A DNA stretch of 64,000 bases, taken from Nocardia pneumoniae NBRC 100136 (lineage in GTDB: Bacteria; Actinomycetota; Actinomycetes; Mycobacteriales; Mycobacteriaceae). Below are positions 7,933-15,949 of the stretch, in pieces. Position 1 is the first letter of the stretch. Every line of letters starts with the position of its first letter. A program made the translations under genes and the position numbers. Under the pieces are notes generated by a model. It was not told the origin of the DNA, did not search any database, and was given only the letters and a program-made list of their open reading frames with translations. The stretch covers positions 124,001 to 188,000 of the forward strand of contig NZ_BAGF01000017.1 of the NCBI RefSeq assembly GCF_000308755.1, in the 5' to 3' direction.

Positions 7933-8272
7933 AGTCCATGTAATCAGTCAACGATGTACGCTATCCGGATGAGCGGCCACCGTCATCTGGGCTGAAGACC
8001 TGTGGGCAATGCTCGAGCCGGACGATATCGGCAAAGTCCTGGTGTCGCGGGCGCGTGGCGGGCCGGTTTGGATGGGGCATCGGGTGAAGATGGTGCCTTC
8101 GGGCGTTGGGCGAATGAGTATGCGGCATTGGGTGTTCAGCAGCATCGGCTGTCGCCAGGAGGAGAACTGGCGTCAGGCATCGATTGCGTGAAATCCGTTG
8201 TTTGCTGCCGGGATGGCGTTGGCCGGCATAGAGTTTCGGGTATTGCGTATCGCTTCAGGTAGGGGGCTGGAT
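7933..8272. other. Intergenic region with a doubtful 60-codon frame
   Basis: This gap lies between the likely immunity gene and the XRE regulator. A forward frame at 8009-8191 (starting MLEPDDIGKVLVSRARGG) has mostly G or C in third codon positions, so it may be a small gene or the remnant of one. It has no good ribosome site and no recognised family, so I do not call it a gene. An AGGGGG site near 8261 belongs to the next gene. Confidence 0.35.
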
Positions 8273-9619
8273 GTGACCGATTCACCTTTCACTGCTGTGT
8301 GGGACTCACCGAGGTTCGGGCAGTTGCTCGCCGCGGGCAAGCCGGGACCGGCGCTGGCTCTCGTCCGTAAGCAGATGGGGTTGTCCCAGGTCGATTTCGG
8401 GGAGTTGTTGCACTGGGATCGCACCCATGCCGGGCGGGTCGAGCGGGGTGAGGTCGGCACGATTTTCGATGTGCGGGAGCTGATTCGGGCGGCTGACGCG
8501 CTGGGCATACCACGGTCTGCGCTGCTGCCCCTCTTGCTCGGTGACGTCGACGCGGGGACCATCGAAGGCGGGGGCGGCGAAGGAGTCGATGACGTGGATC
8601 GCAGACAATTCGTCCAGACAGCGACGGTCGCGGTGGCGGCAACGGGAGCGGCAGCCGACCTGCCGTGGTCGGATCCGATACGCGTCGGGACCGGGCACAT
8701 CGCCTACCTGCGCAAGGTGACTCAGCAGCTGTGGGAGCACGACAACGTATACAGCGGCGGCAGGATCGCAGACTCCGTAATTCAGCAGTACCGTCTGGTT
8801 CGTCGCCTGGTCGACCACGGTGAATACGGCTCCCGCTTGGGTGCGGAGCTGATCGATGCGGCCTGTCGGCTGGCCGGTTTCGCAGGCTGGGTCACCGAAG
8901 ACAGCGGGCGTGTTGACGTTGCGAGGCGTTTCTACTCGGAGGCAGTTGTTCTCGCCGAACAAACCGGTAAAGAAGATCTTCTGGAGGACGCCATCGCGAA
9001 CATGTCATTTCTCGCCACGAAACGTCCGACGAGCCGTGAGCCGGTACATCTGGCGCAGCGTGCGAGCGAACTTGCACGCCGCATCCCTTCAGCGCGTTTG
9101 AATGCGCTGCGGGTAGCACGAGAAGCGGTAGCGCATGCGGCAGTTGGCGAGAGCCGCGAGTTCGAACAGGCCATGATCCGCGCCTGGCGGGAAGTGGACC
9201 GTGGTCTGGATGATCCCGATGACCCGATCTGGTTGCACTTCGTCACTCCGGCCGAGATCCGATCCATCGAGGCCAGAGGCCGGTCCTACCTGGGGCAGCA
9301 CAGTCGGGCGGCAACCATCTATCGCGAGGCGATCAGCAGTGGAGAAACAATGCTGCCCCGGGACGAGGCGTCATACCGTGCGTACTTCGCGGCGTCGCTT
9401 GCTGGCCTCGGTGATCTCAACACGGCAATCACCGAGGGGCACACGGCCTTGTCGCTGCTGGAAGGCCCGGTCAACTCTCCGCGCTTGGTAGAAGAGCTTC
9501 GACCGGTGCGAGTCGGTGCCTCGCGATTGCGAGGAGACGATGCCGAACGCTTCCGCCACCGATTCGACGCGTTGTGTGGTTCAGCTACAGGGCACGGCGG
9601 ATCCGGCCGGTCGACGTAG
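8273..9619 (+). CDS. XRE-family transcriptional regulator with TPR-like C-terminus
   Basis: This 448-residue protein has an N-terminal helix-turn-helix of the XRE type at about residues 20-75 (LVRKQMGLSQVDFGELLHWDRTHAGRVERGE). A linker with an RRQFVQTATVAVAATGAA segment follows, then about 300 residues of helical repeats (AAGFAGWV, YRAYFAASLAGLGDLNTA) of the TPR kind. This architecture is common in actinobacterial regulators that sense small peptides or metabolites. The GTG at 8273 has AGGGGG six bases before it; longer in-frame starts lack such a site. Its place between toxin cassette and lipoprotein suggests control of the island. The ligand is unknown. Confidence 0.8.
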   Translation: MTDSPFTAVWDSPRFGQLLAAGKPGPALALVRKQMGLSQVDFGELLHWDRTHAGRVERGEVGTIFDVRELIRAADALGIPRSALLPLLLGDVDAGTIEGGGGEGVDDVDRRQFVQTATVAVAATGAAADLPWSDPIRVGTGHIAYLRKVTQQLWEHDNVYSGGRIADSVIQQYRLVRRLVDHGEYGSRLGAELIDAACRLAGFAGWVTEDSGRVDVARRFYSEAVVLAEQTGKEDLLEDAIANMSFLATKRPTSREPVHLAQRASELARRIPSARLNALRVAREAVAHAAVGESREFEQAMIRAWREVDRGLDDPDDPIWLHFVTPAEIRSIEARGRSYLGQHSRAATIYREAISSGETMLPRDEASYRAYFAASLAGLGDLNTAITEGHTALSLLEGPVNSPRLVEELRPVRVGASRLRGDDAERFRHRFDALCGSATGHGGSGRST

Positions 9620-9814
9620 GCCCACTGGGTTCCGAAATGTAAGCAGAGCGAGGACCGGCACCGAGCATGGCTCGGCTGGGCCAGATGTTCAGTTCTGCGC
9701 CAGCGCAATAGGTTTCGGTCAATTACTGATCAACCACGTATCTGGTGGAACCGGATCGGCAGTCGGTGCGTCATAGACTTCGGATGACTTGTGACGGTGG
9801 GATGGGAGGCGCTG

Positions 9815-10357
9815 GTGGGAGGACGGACAGGAGCGGCCGTGATGCTGGCGGGAGCGCTAGCGCTTACCGGGTGCGCGCAGTCTGCCGATGATGCGGCGAC
9901 CCCGAGCACGAGTATCGACAAGAAGGCCGCTACTGCGGCGCTGTGGGATCCGTGTACGCAGATCAGTGATCAGACGTTGCGCAGTCTGGAGGTTGATCCA
10001 TCGACACGTGAGTCCGGCGTCGGAGGGGTCGAGACGGAGGGATGGAAGATGTGCAGCTGGAGTCCTTCAGCACGAAGCGACTACTCCTTGACGGTCGACT
10101 CCTCCATCTTTACTGTCGACGATTTCAAGAAGAAGGAGGGAAACGTCGACTTCGTCGCGATCTCTGTGAAAGGCCGTGACGGGTGGCGATATCACCGATC
10201 CAAGGATCGGAAGAATGAGACATGCGACCTGCTATTCCCGTCGAGTCAGGGTGCACACGGAATTTCTTTCTATAACCTGTCACCCAGCTCTAAGGAGGTG
10301 CCATGCGATCGGGCGCTCGCTGCCGCTGACGTTTTGGTACCGTTATTTCCCGAGTGA
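9815..10357 (+). CDS. DUF3558-type lipoprotein
   Basis: The 180-residue product starts with a lipoprotein signal peptide (AAVMLAGALALTGC, lipobox cysteine at about residue 20), so it is anchored in the outer leaflet of the plasma membrane. The mature part has the order WDPCTQI, then WKMCSW, then ETCDLLF and VPCDRALAAA, which is the cysteine pattern of DUF3558 proteins of mycobacteria and Nocardia. I chose the GTG at 9815 because GGGAGG lies five bases before it; a GTG at 9791 is in frame but has no such site. It is followed after 18 bases by a small helical protein and the PPE-like gene, and may share their transcript. The function of the family is unknown. Confidence 0.7.
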   Translation: MGGRTGAAVMLAGALALTGCAQSADDAATPSTSIDKKAATAALWDPCTQISDQTLRSLEVDPSTRESGVGGVETEGWKMCSWSPSARSDYSLTVDSSIFTVDDFKKKEGNVDFVAISVKGRDGWRYHRSKDRKNETCDLLFPSSQGAHGISFYNLSPSSKEVPCDRALAAADVLVPLFPE

Positions 10358-10375
10358 CTTGAAGGGGAGAAACAA

Positions 10376-10753
10376 ATGGCAGTGAACGAAGATGTCACGT
10401 TGTGGCGGTATCTTGCCGACGAGGCGAAGGCTGGTCATTTGTATCTCGACGACTCCGTCTCTCGTGACTGCCTGAAGGCAGTAGAGGATCGGATTGGCGT
10501 ACTCAACAAGTGCCGCAGGTTGCTCCGCAACATGGACAAGGTCACCGGTCTCGGCGACTTCCCCTGCGCCGACGAGCTCGCGAAGATGTTGGGTGCCAAG
10601 GCAATCGGCGGTGAGGGCGACTTCGACTCTGCTCTGGCCGAGCACATCACCGTCCTGGAGTTGATCCGGGATACGATCAAGGTGTCTGTTGACCGGTTGG
10701 TAGAGCAGGAGCGCATCAACGCGCAGGCTCTGGCGAATGTCCAAGTGAACTGA
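10376..10753 (+). CDS. Small helical ESX-associated protein, unknown function
   Basis: This 125-residue protein appears all helical, with two cysteines (SRDCLKAVEDRIGVLNKC) and a third near GDFPCADELA. Size, helix content and the place directly upstream of a PPE/WXG-like gene and espG suggest a type VII partner or substrate, although no WXG turn is present. GAAGGGGAG stands six bases before the ATG. The ending VEQERINAQALANVQVN contains no YxxxD/E signal. I do not recognise a named family; the heterodimer role is inferred from the neighbours only. Confidence 0.6.
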   Translation: MAVNEDVTLWRYLADEAKAGHLYLDDSVSRDCLKAVEDRIGVLNKCRRLLRNMDKVTGLGDFPCADELAKMLGAKAIGGEGDFDSALAEHITVLELIRDTIKVSVDRLVEQERINAQALANVQVN

Positions 10754-10768
10754 TCGGGGGGAGTGGTT

Positions 10769-12052
10769 GTGAGTATTCCGGCGCTGGCGGCCGTCATCAT
10801 CGCGTTGCGGGAGCAGTCGAAGAGTGGTCCGCCGGATTCGTACGCGAACGCCAATGGTGATCAGAGTCCTGATGCGATCGCGGCGCGGAATCGGATCGGT
10901 GAAATTCTCAACGGCGGTTCCGGTATCCAGTTCCAGTCCTCGAAGGTTCCGGCGGATTCGTACAAGAATCCCGAGAGTCTGGACGACATCTACGAGCGCG
11001 TGCAGAAGATGGATCAAACTGCGATCACCGGCGTGCACCAGATGTGGGAGGGCCTGCGGAACAAGCTTCAGGACAGCCAAAAGGAGTTCGGCCCGGCGAT
11101 TCTTCAGGCGATCGCCGAGAAGTGGCAGGGCGGTGCCGGGAACAAGGCGGCCGAGGGCATCCGCAAGTACGCCGACGAATCCCAGCAGTTGGTGGCTTCC
11201 GCGCAGATCGTGGCGGAGAAGGTGAAGCTGGTGCGGTCGGCGGTGGAGATCACCAAACCGGCGGTGCAGCCGGATTATCAGCCGACCTGGACGAGCGATG
11301 TGGCCAGCTGGGTGCCTGGTCCGACGTGGAAGTTGAACGATCACCGCCGCGACGTCACCACCGCCGCGAATGCCCACGTGATCAACAACGTCTTCTATCC
11401 GGCCGTGAAGGAAAGCGATACCCAGGTTCCGCTGGCACCACGCCCGCACAATCCGGTGAACGATCCGGGCACGAACACATCATGGACACCGCCGGGCACT
11501 TCTGGCCAGCCGGGCGTGCCGGGCAGCCAGACTCCGAACAACCCGGCCTCCGATCAGGCGTCGAACCCGCAGGACCAGGCGACGAGCGAGAATCCGACTG
11601 ACACGACCCCGGCAGGAGTGGATCCCTCGTCCACACCGGGTTTCGATCCGTCGAAGGCGAACCCGACCGTCCCCGCGGGTATCGACCCCGCCGCGACGAC
11701 GCCGTCGAGCACCCAGCCGGGCAATCCGTCCAGCTCCGTCCCGGGCGGCCCCGGCGGGCCAGGATCACCGTCCGGTGCTCCACCCGGTGGTCCCGGAAAG
11801 TCGGTGCCCGGTGCGCCGGGCACTCCGGTCGCACCGGGCGCGGGTCGGCCCGGAACCGGGAGGCCTGGCGCAGCGGGAATGGGCGGAGTCCCCGGCATGA
11901 TGCCGCCGGGTGCCCGCGGGCGACGCGACGAGGAGAAGGAGCACAAGTCGAAGATCAGCGAAGCCCTGGTGACGCAGGAAAACGGTGAGGAGTTGACCGG
12001 CCTGGACGAGGCGCACCGGCCCAAGGCAGTGCCTCCGGTGCTCGGCGGATGA
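10769..12052 (+). CDS. PPE/WXG-like secreted protein with long Pro/Gly-rich tail
   Basis: This 427-residue protein has an N-terminal helical domain with the turn EKWQGGAGNKAAEG at about residue 125, similar to the WXG turn of PPE and WXG100 proteins. After about residue 230 comes a low-complexity tail rich in Pro, Gly, Ser and Thr with motifs such as GGPGGPGSPSG. It ends in a charged block (RRDEEKEHKSKISEALV) and a conserved-looking end HRPKAVPPVLGG. I chose the GTG at 10769, six bases after GGGGGAG; a GTG at 10763 is also in frame. espG starts inside its stop codon (ATGA), which suggests that EspG is its export chaperone, as for PPE proteins. Its function outside the cell is unknown. Confidence 0.65.
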   Translation: MSIPALAAVIIALREQSKSGPPDSYANANGDQSPDAIAARNRIGEILNGGSGIQFQSSKVPADSYKNPESLDDIYERVQKMDQTAITGVHQMWEGLRNKLQDSQKEFGPAILQAIAEKWQGGAGNKAAEGIRKYADESQQLVASAQIVAEKVKLVRSAVEITKPAVQPDYQPTWTSDVASWVPGPTWKLNDHRRDVTTAANAHVINNVFYPAVKESDTQVPLAPRPHNPVNDPGTNTSWTPPGTSGQPGVPGSQTPNNPASDQASNPQDQATSENPTDTTPAGVDPSSTPGFDPSKANPTVPAGIDPAATTPSSTQPGNPSSSVPGGPGGPGSPSGAPPGGPGKSVPGAPGTPVAPGAGRPGTGRPGAAGMGGVPGMMPPGARGRRDEEKEHKSKISEALVTQENGEELTGLDEAHRPKAVPPVLGG

Positions 12053-12870
12053 GCATTATGCGGCAGTGGACGTTCAGCGCCCTGGGTTTTGCGGTGCTGT
12101 GGCGCGGTATCGACCGGGATGTGTTGCCGTACCCGTTGCAACAGCAGTCCGGTCACGACACCGTCGATGCCTACGTGGAGGCATGGAAGGCGGAGGCGGC
12201 CGACCTCGTCCAACGGATGGACGAGGACATCTACACCGCGCTGCGGCTGCTCGATGAACCGGAAGCCCGCATCGAGGCCGCCGGATTCGCTGGTGCGGCA
12301 ACCGGATCGACGGACCTGCTGCACGGCGGCGACCCTCGGCACCGGATCCGGGTGCACGTCGCCGTGCACTACCGGCATGCCGTGCTGCTCACCCAGGAGC
12401 CGACGGCGAGCGCGAATTCCGGTGGGCGCGTCAACATGTCGCTCATCGATGCCGACGACGTGGCCCGCCATGTGCTCGCCGCGCTACCGCACACCGCACG
12501 TGGCACCGGCTCCGCCCTGCAGGTATCCCGGCACGACCTCGCCGACGAGAATCGCCCGTTCACCGCATTCCACGACGACGCCCCACGATCACCCCGCGAA
12601 CAGGCGCGACAATTCTTCGAACGCCTCCGCGGCACCGTCGTCCACATCGCCGTCCACCCCGGCCCGGCCTGGGACAATCGCCCCTCCGCCGCCCGCGACC
12701 TGCACGTCATGGACTTCCCGGACGGCCGATACCTGGTGCGCCACAACGCCCACGAGATCCGCGCCGAACCCGCCGACACCACCGCACTGAACACCTGCCT
12801 GCGGCACCTGATCGACACCACGGTCAACGCATACCGCGAAGACAACGACCCCAACTACAGCTATACCTGA
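12049..12870 (+). CDS. espG: ESX secretion-associated protein EspG
   Basis: EspG proteins are cytoplasmic chaperones that hold the tip of PPE-type substrates and hand them to the matching ESX system. The 273-residue product shows the family opening (WTFSALGFAVLWRGIDRDVLP), a RIRVHVAVHYRHAVLL strand block in the middle, and a C-terminal helix with LNTCLRHLIDTTV. The ATG overlaps the stop of the PPE-like gene by four bases, so the two are translationally coupled and are presumably partners. EspG normally accompanies ESX-1, 2, 3 and 5 rather than ESX-4, so its presence inside an ESX-4-type locus is notable. Confidence 0.85.
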   Translation: MSIMRQWTFSALGFAVLWRGIDRDVLPYPLQQQSGHDTVDAYVEAWKAEAADLVQRMDEDIYTALRLLDEPEARIEAAGFAGAATGSTDLLHGGDPRHRIRVHVAVHYRHAVLLTQEPTASANSGGRVNMSLIDADDVARHVLAALPHTARGTGSALQVSRHDLADENRPFTAFHDDAPRSPREQARQFFERLRGTVVHIAVHPGPAWDNRPSAARDLHVMDFPDGRYLVRHNAHEIRAEPADTTALNTCLRHLIDTTVNAYREDNDPNYSYT

Positions 12871-13032
12871 CAGATCGAGAGATTCCCTCGCGCCAGATGG
12901 AATTTCCGTACATATCTGTGGTGCTCCCATGCCTACTGAACTTCCTCGGTCGGGGCACCGTTCTGGGCGAACCATGACTGCCTCCCGGAAACCTGGCGCT
13001 AATCGGTGACTACGAGATCAGGAGAGATACCG

Positions 13033-13422
13033 TTGGAATTCGATATGTCGAAGTTGACGCCCAGGGAACACGACTTCGTGGACTCGGCCTTGGCCAGCTG
13101 GGTCGGAGTATCGACAAGCGCACCGATTCCGGTGCGCGCACTGGGTTTTGCCGATCGCGACCGGTTCAATGACGAGGCCGCCAGGCTCCGTCGTGCCGTC
13201 CGCGACGGCGCGATGTTGACCGAGGTCGAGACCGCGAGGGTGCTGTTCCTGAGCGAACTGGCCTTCGGCAGCGACCTGTTCGGCGCGGGCGTGGAATTCC
13301 AACTGGTCAGCCCGATGCGCGACGCCGAAGCGATCACGATCCTTCGCTCCCTGCAACGGAAACTCTATACCCGCGACGGCGCAAAGGCGCTGTTCAAGCC
13401 CGAGTTGTACGCACCCGAATAA
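13033..13422 (+). CDS. Hypothetical protein, 129 residues
   Basis: I do not recognise this protein. It is mostly helical, with MSKLTPREHDFVDSALASWVG at the start and a Phe/Leu-rich middle (VLFLSELAFGSDLFGAG), then RDAEAITILRSLQRKLY. There is no signal peptide or membrane segment. The frame is open from a GTG at 13006, but GGAGAG lies six bases before a TTG at 13033, which I take as the start. It stands alone between espG and the convergent ion channel gene. Third codon positions are strongly GC, which supports that it is translated. Confidence 0.6.
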   Translation: MEFDMSKLTPREHDFVDSALASWVGVSTSAPIPVRALGFADRDRFNDEAARLRRAVRDGAMLTEVETARVLFLSELAFGSDLFGAGVEFQLVSPMRDAEAITILRSLQRKLYTRDGAKALFKPELYAPE

Positions 13423-13480
13423 GCCCGAGCCACAGTATGGGACAGTTCGGAGCGACTGACTGTGATTGCGCGTCAGCGTG

Positions 13481-14317
13481 TCAGGAGTAGTTCGACGGGC
13501 ACTCAGGAGTCGCCGCGGTGTCGGCGGTCGGCCTGGTGAGCGAGGCGATCTCGGCGCGCAGCGCACGGACCTCCTCGGCGAGGATGCCGATCTCGATATC
13601 GGCACGTTCGGCGGACTTCTCGACGGACCTCAGCTGGTCCATCACCCAGCTGGTGGTGGTGCCGATGGCGAAGCTGATCAGGCCGATGCCGAAGGTCATC
13701 AGGATCAGCGAGGCGAAGCGTCCCTCGGTCGTCACCGGATAGATGTCCCCGTAGCCGACGGTCGTCACCGAGACCATCGCCCACCACAGCGCGTCGCCGA
13801 AGCTATCGATCTTGCTGTCTTCGACGCCGTACTCGGCATCGAAGAATGCCAGGCTGCACAGCAGGATCACGAGCGCCGAGCTGGTGGCGACGAACACCGC
13901 CATGCGGGCGCGGGTCACGGTTCTGCGGTTCACCGTGTCGATCAGCAGCAGCGCCGCCCGGACCAGTCGCACCGGGCGGAACGGCGGCAGCAGCACGATC
14001 AGCAACTCCAGCGGATGGGTGCGGACGAAACGCCAGCGATTCGTGGACAACCACAGCCGGATCGCGAAGTCCGCCGCGAAAACCACCCAGATCGCCACGT
14101 CGACACGGGTGAGCCAGGCATCCAGTTCGTGTGACGCGCCGGTGTCGAGCACATACCAGGCGTAGACGCCCACGAAGCACACCGCCAGCATGATCATCGG
14201 CGCATTCGTCGCGCGCTCCCATGCCTGCCTGCGGGTGATCGCGGGCGGGTCGGCAGACACTTCCACGCCGGATTCGCTCTGGGGCGTGGCGGTGGATTCG
14301 GACGTTAAAGGGGACAT
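13481..14317 (-). CDS. Potassium channel family protein (voltage-gated type)
   Basis: The 278-residue product has the layout of a six-helix K+ channel. Hydrophobic segments begin at about residue 40 (MIMLAVCFVGVYAWYV) and are followed by an S4-like basic helix (PPFRPVRLVRAALLLID). The pore helix and selectivity filter read VSVTTVGYGD, the signature of K+ selectivity, and a last helix (LILMTFGIGLISFAIG) leads into a C-terminal coiled coil (SAERADIEIGILAEEVRALRAE). The ATG at 14317 has AGGTAG upstream. It sits between the accessory island and mycP on the same strand as mycP, with 220 bases between, so it is probably a separate unit. There is no obvious link to secretion. Confidence 0.85.
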   Translation of the reverse strand: MSPLTSESTATPQSESGVEVSADPPAITRRQAWERATNAPMIMLAVCFVGVYAWYVLDTGASHELDAWLTRVDVAIWVVFAADFAIRLWLSTNRWRFVRTHPLELLIVLLPPFRPVRLVRAALLLIDTVNRRTVTRARMAVFVATSSALVILLCSLAFFDAEYGVEDSKIDSFGDALWWAMVSVTTVGYGDIYPVTTEGRFASLILMTFGIGLISFAIGTTTSWVMDQLRSVEKSAERADIEIGILAEEVRALRAEIASLTRPTADTAATPECPSNYS

Positions 14318-14539
14318 GGCAGCTACCTGTGTCGATCTGATGCGGTATTCAGTTACCGCACTGCAACACGTGCACGCTACCTGTCATCTGTGTGCCGTTC
14401 GCCCGAATGCGGTGCCCGTCGCAGTTACAGCTAGGCGCCGGATGGGAAACGAGGCGACACGGCCGAGCACCAGACCGGGATCACCCCTCACCTGCCCGGG
14501 TCGGTTTGTCGTGTCCGGCCGTGTCGGGGTCGGGAATTG

Positions 14540-15949
14540 TCACTCGTCCTCGGTGACACCGAATCGGCGGCGGATCGGGAACGACGCGAGCATGCCCAGG
14601 ACCAGCAGTGCCGCGACGCTGCCGCTGCCGATCAACGCCACGTTGCGGGCGCGATGGTCCGGCGGCGGAGGCGGCAGGGGGACCGGCAGTTGCACACTCA
14701 GAGCCGCCGCCGGGCGCTTGGGCGGCAGTGTTCTGGGCACTTCCGCCGTCAGCGCGGCGACCGGGTCGATCGCGCCATAGCCCACGTACGGGTTCCACCC
14801 TTCGGCCGGGGCGTGCGCGGTGGCCTGGATACGTTTGATCACGTCGAGGGCGCTGAGCTCGGGAAAGCGCGCGCGGACCAATGCGACCACCCCGGACACA
14901 TAAGGCGCCGCGAAGCTGGTTCCCTTGAGCGGTGCCAGGCTCTGGTTCTCGTATTTCCCGGTGATGGTGCCGGTTCCGCGCGGGTCGAGCGAGACGATGT
15001 CCTCGCCGGGCGCGGCCACGCCGAGCCATGGCCCCGGCACGGTGAAACTCGACGGTGCGCCGTTCTGGTCGATCGATCCGACGGTCAGGACGTAATCGTC
15101 GTAGCGTGCGGGCGTGACGTTGGTGGTCAGGTTGTTCCACGGATCGCCGTCCGGCTTCAGCGGGTCGATGCCTGGGTTGCTCGGCTTGCACTTCCCATCG
15201 GTGTTGCCCGCCGCGACCACGACGACGGCGTCCATTTCCAGGGCCGCGTAACGCACGGCGGCGCCGACCGGGCCGTCGTTGAAGCTCTGGCCGCTGGGCA
15301 CGCAGGAGACCAGCGAGATGTTGATGACCGAAGCGCGCCGGTCGGCGGCCCGCCGGATCGCGGAGGCGAGCGATTCGATCCTGCCGTAGCCCTTCGGTGG
15401 GTCCTCCGGTCTCTTGTCCTGTTGGCCGGGGACCTCGTACAACGCGCTGGTCTGGCGGATCGAGAGAATCCGCGCCTCTGGTGCTACGCCGGAGAATCCC
15501 TGCCCCGCTATGGGTTTCGCGGCGATAATGCCCGCGACCACCGTGCCGTGGGCGTCGCAGTCCTCGCTGATCCCGTCGCCGCCGTCCGCGACGTAGTCGC
15601 CGCCCGCTTCCAGATCGGGCAGGCGCGGATGCGAGGCGACCCCCGTGTCGATCACCGCGACGAGCTGACCTTCGCCTCGGGAGAACTCCCACGCGTGCGG
15701 CAGATTGAGCGAACGCTGGGGAATGGGAACGGCAGGGCCGTCGCCGCCCTGCTGGGTGGAGTAGCACGGCGCGTTGGCCGGGCGCTCGGTTTTGTCCAAC
15801 GGCCGAGCCGGATCACCCGACGGCAGTTGGCCGGGATCGACCGGCGCCGGTCGATCGGCGTAGGCGATGCCCTGGCCCGCGCCCACTCCGAATGACACGC
15901 TCAGCGACAGCACCGCCGCGGCAGCGCCGGTGCGAAGTACGCGGTTCAC
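14540..15949 (-). CDS. mycP: Type VII secretion mycosin (membrane subtilisin-like protease) MycP
   Basis: Mycosins are extracytoplasmic subtilases that cap and stabilise the ESX membrane complex. The 469-residue product has a signal peptide ending near AYA-D32. The catalytic triad is seen as D101 (VIDTGV), H134 (DAHGT) and S345 (GTSFAAP). A single C-terminal transmembrane helix (NVALIGSGSVAALLVLGMLA) precedes a short basic tail, and a proline-rich linker lies before the helix. The GTG start overlaps the eccD stop by four bases (GTGA), so the two are translated together. An N-terminally longer frame exists but runs antisense to eccD codons and is a shadow. Confidence 0.93.
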   Translation of the reverse strand: MNRVLRTGAAAAVLSLSVSFGVGAGQGIAYADRPAPVDPGQLPSGDPARPLDKTERPANAPCYSTQQGGDGPAVPIPQRSLNLPHAWEFSRGEGQLVAVIDTGVASHPRLPDLEAGGDYVADGGDGISEDCDAHGTVVAGIIAAKPIAGQGFSGVAPEARILSIRQTSALYEVPGQQDKRPEDPPKGYGRIESLASAIRRAADRRASVINISLVSCVPSGQSFNDGPVGAAVRYAALEMDAVVVVAAGNTDGKCKPSNPGIDPLKPDGDPWNNLTTNVTPARYDDYVLTVGSIDQNGAPSSFTVPGPWLGVAAPGEDIVSLDPRGTGTITGKYENQSLAPLKGTSFAAPYVSGVVALVRARFPELSALDVIKRIQATAHAPAEGWNPYVGYGAIDPVAALTAEVPRTLPPKRPAAALSVQLPVPLPPPPPDHRARNVALIGSGSVAALLVLGMLASFPIRRRFGVTEDE

